DNA from: Actinomycetes bacterium
GTDB lineage: Bacteria > Actinomycetota > Actinomycetes > Mycobacteriales > Mycobacteriaceae
Assembly (NCBI GenBank): GCA_023415515.1
Contig: JAEZKH010000299.1
Coordinates: 1 to 9,821 of the forward strand
Direction of reading: 5' to 3'
DNA: 9,821 bases
Positions 1-6,121 of the stretch are shown one piece after another. The notes beneath the pieces were generated by a model. That model was not told the DNA's origin and did not search any database. It was given only the letters and a program-made list of their open reading frames with translations. The translations under genes and the position numbers were made by a program. Numbering within the stretch: position 1 is the stretch's first letter; the number at the start of each line of letters is the position of its first letter.

Positions 1-613
1 CCCCGACACCGTCCGCAGGTTCGCCGACAAGATGGTCGCCGAGTCCAACCGGCTGGCCAACATGGTCGGCGAGCTCATCGAGCTGTCACGACTCCAAGGT
101 GCGGAGCCGCTGCCCGATCTCGAGGCCGTCGACGTGGACACCGTTGTCGCGGAGGCGCTTTCGCGGTACCGGGTAGTCGCTGACAACGCCGATATCGCGA
201 TCACCACCGACGCCCCGACCGGGTACAAGGTGCTCGGTGACCAACCTCTTCTGGTGACTGCGTTGGCCAACCTGGTGTCCAACGCGATCGCGTACTCACC
301 CAAGGGGTCCCCGGTGTCGATCAGTCGTCGCCGCCGGGGTGACAACATCGAGATCGCCGTGACGGATCGGGGAATCGGCATCGCCGCCGCCGATCAGGAG
401 CGGGTGTTCGAGCGGTTCTTCCGCGTGGACAAGGCTCGATCGCGGGCAACCGGAGGCACCGGCCTCGGCCTTGCGATCGTCAAGCACGTCGCAGCCAATC
501 ACAACGGAACCATCCGGCTGTGGAGTCAGCCGGGCACGGGATCGACGTTCACGCTGTCCATCCCGGCCTACCCGGACCGCATCAGCGGGTCCGACGACCT
601 GTCGGACCATTGA
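1..613 (+). CDS. senX3: Sensor histidine kinase SenX3, C-terminal part (5' end outside window)
   Basis: Partial gene: the frame is open from base 2 and 203 residues are visible, about half of the roughly 410-aa mycobacterial SenX3. What is seen is the end of the dimerisation helix (NRLANMVGELIELSRLQGAE) and a complete HATPase_c domain: N box with VSNAIAYSPKG, G1 box DRGIGI, F box ERFFRVD and G2 box GGTGLGLAIVKH, ending near GTGSTFTLSIP. The PAS-like region, membrane helices and phospho-accepting His lie upstream of the window. The known role of the family is to autophosphorylate in response to phosphate limitation (with the Pst/PhoU system) and to pass phosphate to RegX3. regX3 starts 19 bp after this stop, so the two are almost certainly co-transcribed. 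The assignment rests on the combination of kinase boxes, the SenX3-like LIELSRLQGAE stretch and the following regX3. Confidence 0.95.
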   Translation, partial: PDTVRRFADKMVAESNRLANMVGELIELSRLQGAEPLPDLEAVDVDTVVAEALSRYRVVADNADIAITTDAPTGYKVLGDQPLLVTALANLVSNAIAYSPKGSPVSISRRRRGDNIEIAVTDRGIGIAAADQERVFERFFRVDKARSRATGGTGLGLAIVKHVAANHNGTIRLWSQPGTGSTFTLSIPAYPDRISGSDDLSDH

Positions 614-615
614 AA

Positions 616-623
616 GGAAAGAG
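616..623 (+). promoter_or_regulatory. Ribosome binding site of regX3
   Basis: The purine run GGAAAGAG lies nine bases before the ATG at 633, just after the senX3 stop at 611-613. It supports the internal ATG over the longer frame opening upstream inside senX3. Confidence 0.7.
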
Positions 624-632
624 CTACCGCCC

Positions 633-1319
633 ATGACCAACGTGTTGATCGTCGAGGACGAGGAGTCCCTGGCCGATCCTCTGGCGTTCCTGCTGCGCAA
701 GGAGGGCTTCGAGGCGACCGTCGTGACCGACGGTCCCTCGGCGCTGGCCGAATTCGAGCGCGCGGGCGCCGACATCGTGCTGCTCGACCTGATGCTGCCC
801 GGGATGAGCGGAACCGATGTGTGCAAGCAGTTGCGGTCGCGCTCCAGTGTGCCGGTCATCATGGTGACCGCGCGCGACAGCGAGATCGACAAGGTCGTCG
901 GGCTGGAACTCGGCGCCGACGACTATGTCACCAAGCCGTACTCGGCGCGTGAGCTGATCGCCAGGATCAGGGCGGTGTTGCGCCGCGGCACCGACGCCGA
1001 TGACACCGCCATCGCAGACGGTGTGTTGGAGGCGGGTCCGGTGCGCATGGACGTGGAGCGCCATGTCGTCTCCGTGAATGGTGAGCCGATCACGTTGCCG
1101 CTCAAGGAGTTCGACCTACTCGAGTATCTGATGCGCAACAGCGGCCGGGTGCTCACCCGCGGTCAACTCATCGATCGGGTGTGGGGCGCCGACTACGTCG
1201 GCGACACCAAGACGCTCGATGTGCATGTCAAGCGGCTGCGCAGCAAGATCGAGGGAGACCCTGCCAACCCGGTGCACCTGGTGACGGTGCGGGGACTGGG
1301 CTACAAGCTGGAAGGGTGA
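633..1319 (+). CDS. regX3: Two-component response regulator RegX3
   Basis: OmpR/PhoB-type response regulator of 228 aa, close to the 227 aa of M. tuberculosis RegX3. The receiver domain (about 1-115) has the acidic pair E8/D9, phospho-acceptor D52 in LLDLMLPG, T79 in VTA and K101 in VTKPYS. The winged-helix DNA-binding domain (about 130-227) includes LPLKEFDLLEYLMRNSGRVL and the end motif VTVRGLGYKLEG. The frame is open further upstream (to about 471), but the ATG at 633 gives the conserved N-terminus MTNVLIVEDEE and has GGAAAGAG at 616-623, nine bases ahead. It is the partner of SenX3; the family controls phosphate-limitation genes in mycobacteria. The last 92 bp are overlapped on the opposite strand by the reading frame of the Rv0495c-like gene. 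Confidence 0.97.
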   Translation: MTNVLIVEDEESLADPLAFLLRKEGFEATVVTDGPSALAEFERAGADIVLLDLMLPGMSGTDVCKQLRSRSSVPVIMVTARDSEIDKVVGLELGADDYVTKPYSARELIARIRAVLRRGTDADDTAIADGVLEAGPVRMDVERHVVSVNGEPITLPLKEFDLLEYLMRNSGRVLTRGQLIDRVWGADYVGDTKTLDVHVKRLRSKIEGDPANPVHLVTVRGLGYKLEG

Positions 1320-2184
1320 TTTCGGCGAGGCGCGTGGCGGGATGTACGGCGATCAGCCCTAACCCCCTGCGCCGCTTGCACATTGCCGCCAATTCGGCGT
1401 ACGCCTTCTCGCCGAGCAGTTCGGTGAGTTCGGGTTGGTAGGACTCCCAGACCTGCTTGTCGCCGACGTGCGCGTTCGGGTCGCCGGTGCAGTACCAGTG
1501 CAGATCTGCCCCGCCCTCACCCCAACCCCGCCGGTCGTATTCGGTGATCCAGGTCTTGAGGATCTCGGTGCCGTCGGGCAGTGTCACCCACTCCTGGCTG
1601 CGGCGGATCGGCAACTGCCAGCACACGTCGGGCTTGAGCGTCAGGGGCTCGACACCCAGCTTGAGCGCCTTGCTGTGCAGTGCGCAGCCGATGCCGCCCG
1701 CAAAGCCGGGGCGATTGAGGAAGATGCAGGCGCCCTTGTACTTTCGGGTGCGCAGGTTGGGCTTGTCCTCGTACTCGTCCATCTCGAGGTAGCCCTTGCG
1801 GCCCAGCCCTTTGTCCCGGAACTGCCAGTCCTCGTCGGTCAACAACTCCACCGCGCGGTCGAGACGCTTGCGGTCGGCCTTGTCGGAGATGAACGCACCG
1901 TGGCTGCAGCAGCCGTCGTCGGGTCTGCCCTCGACGGTGCCCTTGCATGCGGGCGTGCCGAACACGCACGTCCAGTGCGACAGCAGCCATGTCATGTCGG
2001 CGGCGATCAAGTGCTCGGGGTTGTCGGGGTCGTAGAACTCCACCCATTCGCGGGCGAAATCCAGCTCGACCTCGCCGGGATGCTCAGACGTCACGGTAAT
2101 CAACGCTAGCGCCCTGACCCGCTGAACGCGAAGTAGCCACGGCGCTTCGAACGCCGACGTTTCGACGATCATGATCCGTGCCAT
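1228..2184 (-). CDS. Conserved Cys-rich protein, Rv0495c-like (DUF3109/YkgJ-like motif)
   Basis: A 318-aa protein from the ATG at 2184; the M. tuberculosis homologue Rv0495c is about 296 aa. The frame is open to a GTG at 2214, but that start has no Shine-Dalgarno sequence, and the ATG at 2172 is a third option. The Cys pattern is striking: C73, C80, C92-C93 (GCCSHGAF), C153 (ACIFLNRP), C167 (GCALHSKAL) and C188 (KPDVCWQLPIRR). The C-F...C-A...A...G...KP..C..LPIR layout resembles DUF3109 and other YkgJ-related proteins, thought to bind metal or an iron-sulfur cluster; cofactor binding here is inference. I recall Rv0495c being linked to redox homeostasis but cannot verify that. Recognisable sequence ends near HPATRLAEI (residue 289), level with the regX3 stop. 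The last 29 residues, Pro-, Ala- and Cys-rich, read antisense through regX3 and may be an added tail. Soluble; no signal peptide or membrane helix. Confidence 0.85.
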   Translation of the reverse strand: MARIMIVETSAFEAPWLLRVQRVRALALITVTSEHPGEVELDFAREWVEFYDPDNPEHLIAADMTWLLSHWTCVFGTPACKGTVEGRPDDGCCSHGAFISDKADRKRLDRAVELLTDEDWQFRDKGLGRKGYLEMDEYEDKPNLRTRKYKGACIFLNRPGFAGGIGCALHSKALKLGVEPLTLKPDVCWQLPIRRSQEWVTLPDGTEILKTWITEYDRRGWGEGGADLHWYCTGDPNAHVGDKQVWESYQPELTELLGEKAYAELAAMCKRRRGLGLIAVHPATRLAEITLPACSPVPAPSPGAPGWQGLPRSCCAAA

Positions 2185-2251
2185 CACCTGTGAATTCGCC
2201 TGCGGGTTCGCCACACCGTGACGCGCTCGCGAAGTTCACTCCCTCAACGGT

Positions 2252-2257
2252 TAGGTT
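2252..2257 (+). promoter_or_regulatory. Candidate -10 element for a leaderless ppx transcript
   Basis: TAGGTT fits the mycobacterial -10 consensus TANNNT and lies six bases before the GTG at 2264, so transcription would begin at the start codon itself. No Shine-Dalgarno sequence precedes this GTG, which fits leaderless expression. No convincing -35 hexamer is visible, as is common for SigA-type promoters in mycobacteria. Confidence 0.55.
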
Positions 2258-2263
2258 GAACGC

Positions 2264-3265
2264 GTGCGACTTGGTGTGCTCGACGTGGGCAGCAACACCG
2301 TCCACCTCTTGGTGGTGGACGCGCGCCGCGGTGGGCATCCGACGCCGATGAGTTCGACCAAGGCGTCGCTTCGGCTCGCCGAGGCCATCGACTCGTCGGG
2401 CAAGCTGACCCGCAAGGGCGCCGAGAAGCTGATCAGCACCATCGACGAGTTCGCCAAGATCGCCACCAGCTCGGGTTGTGCGGAGCTCATGGCGTTCGCC
2501 ACCTCCGCGGTGCGCGACGCGACGAACTCCGAGGACGTGCTGGCCCGGGTGCTCGCCGAGACCGGGGTGGCGCTGCAGGTGCTCAGCGGGGTCGACGAAT
2601 CCCGCCTCACATTCCTCGCGGTGCGCAGGTGGTACGGCTGGAGCGCGGGCCGGATCATCAACATCGACATCGGCGGCGGGTCGCTGGAGTTGTCCAATGG
2701 CGTCGACGAGGAACCCGAGGTGGCGCTGTCGCTTCCGCTCGGTGCGGGGCGGCTCACCAGGGAGTGGCTGCCCGACGACCCGCCGGGGCGACGGCGGGTG
2801 TCGATGCTGCGCGATTGGCTGGCCACCGAGCTGGCCGACGCCGGAGCCGAGATGCTCAAGGCGGGCAGCCCGGACCTCGCCGTTGCGACGTCGAAGACGT
2901 TCCGCTCGCTGGCGCGACTCACCGGGGCGGCGCCTTCCGGCGCCGGGCCGCGTGTGAAGAGGACACTGACAGCTACCGGCCTTAGGCAGCTCATAGCTTT
3001 CATATCTAGGATGACCGCGGCTGACCGAGCAGAGTTGGAAGGGGTGAGTGCCGAACGGGCGCCACAGATCGTGGCCGGAGCTTTGGTTGCGGAGGCGAGC
3101 ATGCGAGCGCTGGCGATAGACACGGTGGACATCTGCCCGTGGGCGTTGCGAGAGGGCCTGATTCTGCGGAAGCTCGACAGCGAAGCCGACGGAACCGCAC
3201 TGGTCGAGACAGCTGTACGCGATGCCGACCCACAGTCCGCCAAGCCCAGAGGCAACACACGATGA
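2264..3265 (+). CDS. ppx1: Ppx/GppA-family exopolyphosphatase (Rv0496, ppx1-like)
   Basis: A 333-aa member of the Ppx/GppA family in the ASKHA fold, near the length of M. tuberculosis Rv0496 (about 328 aa). The first phosphate-binding loop is LDVGSNTVHLLV (residues 6-17), followed by the FATSAVRDATN segment (78-88), SGVDESRL (108-115, the region of the catalytic Glu in family members) and the second phosphate loop DIGGGSLEL (135-143). It lacks the long C-terminal HD-like domain of E. coli PPX, so it is the short form. The family hydrolyses terminal phosphates of polyphosphate or the 5' phosphate of pppGpp; which substrate applies here cannot be read from sequence. The GTG at 2264 gives the usual N-terminus MRLGVLDVGSNT. 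The stop overlaps the next ATG (ATGA at 3262-3265), implying translational coupling. It is divergent from the Rv0495c-like gene, with 79 bp between starts. Confidence 0.93.
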   Translation: MRLGVLDVGSNTVHLLVVDARRGGHPTPMSSTKASLRLAEAIDSSGKLTRKGAEKLISTIDEFAKIATSSGCAELMAFATSAVRDATNSEDVLARVLAETGVALQVLSGVDESRLTFLAVRRWYGWSAGRIINIDIGGGSLELSNGVDEEPEVALSLPLGAGRLTREWLPDDPPGRRRVSMLRDWLATELADAGAEMLKAGSPDLAVATSKTFRSLARLTGAAPSGAGPRVKRTLTATGLRQLIAFISRMTAADRAELEGVSAERAPQIVAGALVAEASMRALAIDTVDICPWALREGLILRKLDSEADGTALVETAVRDADPQSAKPRGNTR

Positions 3266-4368
3266 CAGGACCAGACGAGAGCTACAGCAGCACAAGGCCG
3301 ATCTCGGTCGCGGAGTTGCTGGCAAAGAACGGAACGATCGGCGCACCGCCCGTGGGGGGCAGGCGCCGTCGTCGTCGCGGCAACACCGATGCGGTCAGCG
3401 TCGCGGAGTTGACCGGTGAGATCCCGATCGTCACCGGCGACACCCACAAAGACACCTCACATGGCACCGCAGATCCGGCGACCGATCAGCTCGACGAGGT
3501 CTCTGACGACTACCCTCGTGCCGTCCCTGGCAACGGCACGAGGTCGTACGCCGGCGCGGCCCGCGTGGCCGATGACTTTCGCGACGCGCCCACCGACGAC
3601 GCTTCGCTGACCGACGAGGAAGCCGACTACGCCGCCCACCTCGAGGAGCGCGAAGCCGAACCGATGTTCTTCGAGCCGCCGGCCCGCAGGCCGCAGTACG
3701 GCGGTCTGGGCCCCAAGCGCTATCCCGGCGGCGTCGGCGCCGAGGAGATGAGCCCCGACCCGCTGGACGTCGACGACAACTCCGGCGACATTGCGGGGTC
3801 GGGCTTGACCCGGCCGTCGATGGCCGCCGCGACCGCACCCGACACCGATGCCGACGAACTACCGTCGTACCTGCGCTCGTCGGGTGCTTCGCTGTTCGAC
3901 GACGACCCGGTCAGCGTGGGTTTCACGCGGCGGGGCCGCGCGAGCCTCGATGACCTCGAGTTCGGCGCTACCGACATCGACCACGACGACGACGTGGACA
4001 TGGACTCGGACATGGACATGGACATGGACATGGACATGGACATGGACGTGGACGTGGACGTCGAGGATCTCGACGACGAGGATCTCGACGACGACCAGAC
4101 GACCATGTCACCGGTCGCCCATGGCGCGCTGGTGGTCGGGCAGTGCATCCTCGCGGTGCTCTTCGGGGCCGGCCTGTTCATCGGCTTCGACCAGCTCTGG
4201 AAGTGGAACAACATCGTCGCGCTCGTGCTCTCCGTGCTCGTCATCCTCGGTCTGGTCGTCGGCGTGCGCGTGGTTCGCAAGACCGAGGACATCGGCAGCA
4301 CGCTGATAGCGGTGGCGGTCGGCGCGCTGGTCACGCTGGGGCCGCTCGCGCTACTGCAATCGGGATAG
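3262..4368 (+). CDS. Acidic three-helix membrane protein, Rv0497-like
   Basis: A 368-aa protein of unknown function, longer than M. tuberculosis Rv0497 (about 310 aa). The ATG at 3262 overlaps the ppx stop; the open frame back to 3139 is inside ppx and gives an unrelated N-terminus. Parts in order: an N-terminal motif PISVAELLAKNG; an Arg run R34-R39; a second copy of the motif, AVSVAELTGEIPI; a long, low-complexity, Asp/Glu/Pro-rich disordered region (about 60-285) with an (Asp-Met)n tract at 244-267; then three predicted membrane helices at about 290-311, 318-339 and 346-366. No signal peptide is seen, and the simplest reading is a large cytoplasmic acidic tail on a small membrane anchor. 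The gene is coupled to ppx upstream and followed after 15 bp by the Rv0498-like gene. Confidence 0.88.
   Translation: MTGPDESYSSTRPISVAELLAKNGTIGAPPVGGRRRRRRGNTDAVSVAELTGEIPIVTGDTHKDTSHGTADPATDQLDEVSDDYPRAVPGNGTRSYAGAARVADDFRDAPTDDASLTDEEADYAAHLEEREAEPMFFEPPARRPQYGGLGPKRYPGGVGAEEMSPDPLDVDDNSGDIAGSGLTRPSMAAATAPDTDADELPSYLRSSGASLFDDDPVSVGFTRRGRASLDDLEFGATDIDHDDDVDMDSDMDMDMDMDMDMDVDVDVEDLDDEDLDDDQTTMSPVAHGALVVGQCILAVLFGAGLFIGFDQLWKWNNIVALVLSVLVILGLVVGVRVVRKTEDIGSTLIAVAVGALVTLGPLALLQSG
3991..4062 (+). repeat. Hexanucleotide tandem repeat (GACATG-type) encoding (Asp-Met/Val)n
   Basis: Twelve in-frame hexamer units. Six perfect GACATG copies run from 4009 to 4044, flanked by GACGTG, GACATG and GACTCG on the left and GACGTG, GACGTG and GACGTC on the right. 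They encode Asp-Met, Asp-Val and one Asp-Ser pair at residues 244-267 of the membrane protein. Because the unit is six bases, gain or loss of copies would keep the frame. Confidence 0.95.
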
Positions 4369-4383
4369 TCGCAAGCCGACACT

Positions 4384-5229
4384 GTGCGCCCAGCCATCAA
4401 GGTCGGTCTGTCGACGGCCTCGGTCTACCCGTTGAGGACCGAGGCCGCTTTCGAATACGCGGCCAGGCTCGGCTACGACGGTGTCGAGCTCATGGTGTGG
4501 GCCGAAACGGTCAGTCAGGACATCGACGCCATCGAGAAGATGTCGCAGAAGTATGCGGTGCCCGTGTTGTCGGTGCACGCGCCCTGTCTCCTGATCTCGC
4601 AGCGGGTGTGGGGTGCCAACCCGATCCCGAAACTCGAGCGCAGCGTGCGGGCGGCCGAACAACTCGGCGCCCAGACAGTTGTTGTGCATCCGCCGTTCCG
4701 CTGGCAACGCCGCTACGCCGAGGGGTTCACCGAACAGGTCGCCGAACTGGAGTCGGGCAGCGAGGTGATGGTGGCGGTGGAGAACATGTTCCCGTTCCGC
4801 GCGGACCGGTTCTTCGGCGCAGGGCAGACGTCGATCGAGCGGATGCGAAAACGTGGCGGCAGGCCCGGACCGGGCATCTCGGCGTTTGCGCCGTCCTACG
4901 ACCCGCTGGACGGCAACCACGCCCACTACACGCTCGACCTTTCTCACACCGCGACGGCGGGCACCGATGCCATCGACATGGCCGGCAGGATGGGTGAGGG
5001 CCTGGTGCACCTGCACCTGTGTGACGGCAGCGGCGCGTCGACCGACGAACACCTGGTGCCGGGCCGGGGCACCCAACCGACCGTGGAAGTCTGCGAAATG
5101 CTTGCGGCGAGCGACTTCTCGGGTCATGTGATCCTCGAGATCACCACCTCGGGCGCGCGGACCGCGGCCGAACGCGAGACCCTGCTTCTCGAATCGCTGC
5201 AGTTCGCCCGCAGGCACCTATTGCGCTGA
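4384..5229 (+). CDS. Xylose-isomerase-like TIM-barrel protein (Rv0498-like)
   Basis: A 281-aa protein of the sugar phosphate isomerase/epimerase, AP-endonuclease-2-type TIM-barrel family; M. tuberculosis Rv0498 is about 280 aa. Candidate metal ligands are in place on successive strands: H65 (SVHAP), H102 (VVHPP), E133 (VAVENMF), D185 and H188 (LDLSHT), H209/H211 with D214 (VHLHLCDG) and E252 (ILEITTSG). PGRGT at 226-230 matches the PGxG loop usual in the family. The substrate is unknown and no pathway is indicated by the neighbours. The GTG at 4384 is chosen because it gives the family-length protein beginning MRPAIKVGLSTAS; no clear Shine-Dalgarno sequence precedes it. It starts 15 bp after the Rv0497-like stop and is followed after 12 bp by the next gene, so it sits inside an operon. 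Cytoplasmic; no signal peptide. Confidence 0.9.
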   Translation: MRPAIKVGLSTASVYPLRTEAAFEYAARLGYDGVELMVWAETVSQDIDAIEKMSQKYAVPVLSVHAPCLLISQRVWGANPIPKLERSVRAAEQLGAQTVVVHPPFRWQRRYAEGFTEQVAELESGSEVMVAVENMFPFRADRFFGAGQTSIERMRKRGGRPGPGISAFAPSYDPLDGNHAHYTLDLSHTATAGTDAIDMAGRMGEGLVHLHLCDGSGASTDEHLVPGRGTQPTVEVCEMLAASDFSGHVILEITTSGARTAAERETLLLESLQFARRHLLR

Positions 5230-5230
5230 C

Positions 5231-5237
5231 GAAGGGG
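5231..5237 (+). promoter_or_regulatory. Ribosome binding site of the Rv0499-like gene
   Basis: GAAGGGG lies four bases before the ATG at 5242. It also lies just one base before an out-of-frame ATG at 5238, so its spacing favours the 5242 start. Confidence 0.65.
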
Positions 5238-5241
5238 ATGC

Positions 5242-6069
5242 ATGTCTTCGACCCTGTTCACCGACGCGATGGCGTTGACGCCCGCCGGCGACGGTCACTA
5301 CGACGGAGAACTCAACGAGCACTGGACGATCGGTCCGAGGGGCTCGGGCCCCAAGGTGCACGGCGGCGCGATGCTCGCGCTGTGTGCGAATGCGGCGCGG
5401 CTCGAGCATGGCGACCAGAACGTCTGGCCGATCGCGTTGTCCGCGAACTATCTGTGGGCACCGGATCCCGGCCCGATGCGGGTGACGACGACGGTGCGCA
5501 AGCGCGGCCGCCGGATCAGCCTGATCGACGTCGAACTCACGCAGGGCGAGCGCACTGCCGTGCGGGCCGCAATCACGATGGGCGAGCCCGAACACCACGT
5601 GGCGCCGCTGCTTTCGGTCAACCCGGTGGTGCCGCTGATGACCCCCGAGCCGCCGCCCGGCCTCGAGCCGATCGGCCCCGGCCACCCGATGGCGCCGGTG
5701 GTCAACCTCGCCCACGGCTGCGATATCCGGCCATCGCTGACGACGATGGAGCCGCGGGCGGACGGCGGCCCGCCGGTGATCGAGTACTGGGTCAAGCCGA
5801 AGGGGGTCGCTCCCGACCCGCTGTTCGCGCTGCTGTGCGGCGATGTGTCGGCGCCGGTGACGTTCGGCGTCAACCGATTCGGCTGGGCGCCCACGGTGCA
5901 GCTGACGGCGTTTCTGCGGACGCTGCCCGCCGACGGCTGGCTGCGGGTCATGTGCACGACCGTGCAGATCGGCCAGGACTGGTTCGACGAGGATCACATC
6001 GTCGTCGACTGTGAAGGCCACATCGTCGTGCAGAGCCGCCAGCTCGCCATGGTGCCGCCCGCCGGGTGA
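5242..6069 (+). CDS. Acyl-CoA thioesterase-like double-hotdog protein (Rv0499-like)
   Basis: A 275-aa protein that looks like the TesB-type thioesterase family, a tandem double hotdog. The N-terminal hotdog carries VHGGAMLALCANAA (residues 39-52) on the central helix, and the segment 64-100 reads like its beta-sheet. The C-terminal hotdog runs from about 180 to the end, with LCGDVSAPVTFG (199-209), QLTAFLR (220-226) and VVQSRQLAMV (262-271). By position, D201, T222 and Q267 could match the Asp-Thr-Gln catalytic set of E. coli TesB; this is inference without an alignment. The family hydrolyses acyl-CoAs; the chain length preferred here is unknown. M. tuberculosis Rv0499 is annotated as conserved hypothetical. 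It follows the Rv0498-like gene after 12 bp and is likely co-transcribed with it. A 52-bp gap separates it from proC. Confidence 0.82.
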   Translation: MSSTLFTDAMALTPAGDGHYDGELNEHWTIGPRGSGPKVHGGAMLALCANAARLEHGDQNVWPIALSANYLWAPDPGPMRVTTTVRKRGRRISLIDVELTQGERTAVRAAITMGEPEHHVAPLLSVNPVVPLMTPEPPPGLEPIGPGHPMAPVVNLAHGCDIRPSLTTMEPRADGGPPVIEYWVKPKGVAPDPLFALLCGDVSAPVTFGVNRFGWAPTVQLTAFLRTLPADGWLRVMCTTVQIGQDWFDEDHIVVDCEGHIVVQSRQLAMVPPAG

Positions 6070-6121
6070 CCCCGCAGGCGTCGAATGACTGGTCGCACGC
6101 GGCGTCTGCAATGCTTTGACC

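Noticed and set aside
471..632. N-terminal extension of regX3 into senX3
   Set aside because: The extension is a shifted-frame reading of the SenX3 kinase end. The ATG at 633 has a ribosome binding site and gives the conserved RegX3 start.
1435..2109. Plus-strand 224-aa frame opposite the Rv0495c-like gene
   Set aside because: The minus-strand product has a conserved Cys motif and family length; the plus-strand translation is Val/Leu/Ala-rich with no recognisable motif.
2084..3447. Minus-strand open frames of about 400 aa opposite ppx (2084-3346 and 2251-3447)
   Set aside because: They are antisense shadows of a clear Ppx/GppA gene in GC-rich DNA, with Arg/Pro/Ser-biased, domain-free translations.
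3991..4062. Tandem array as a CRISPR or minisatellite-type mobile repeat
   Set aside because: The unit is six bases without spacers and is entirely in frame inside a coding region.
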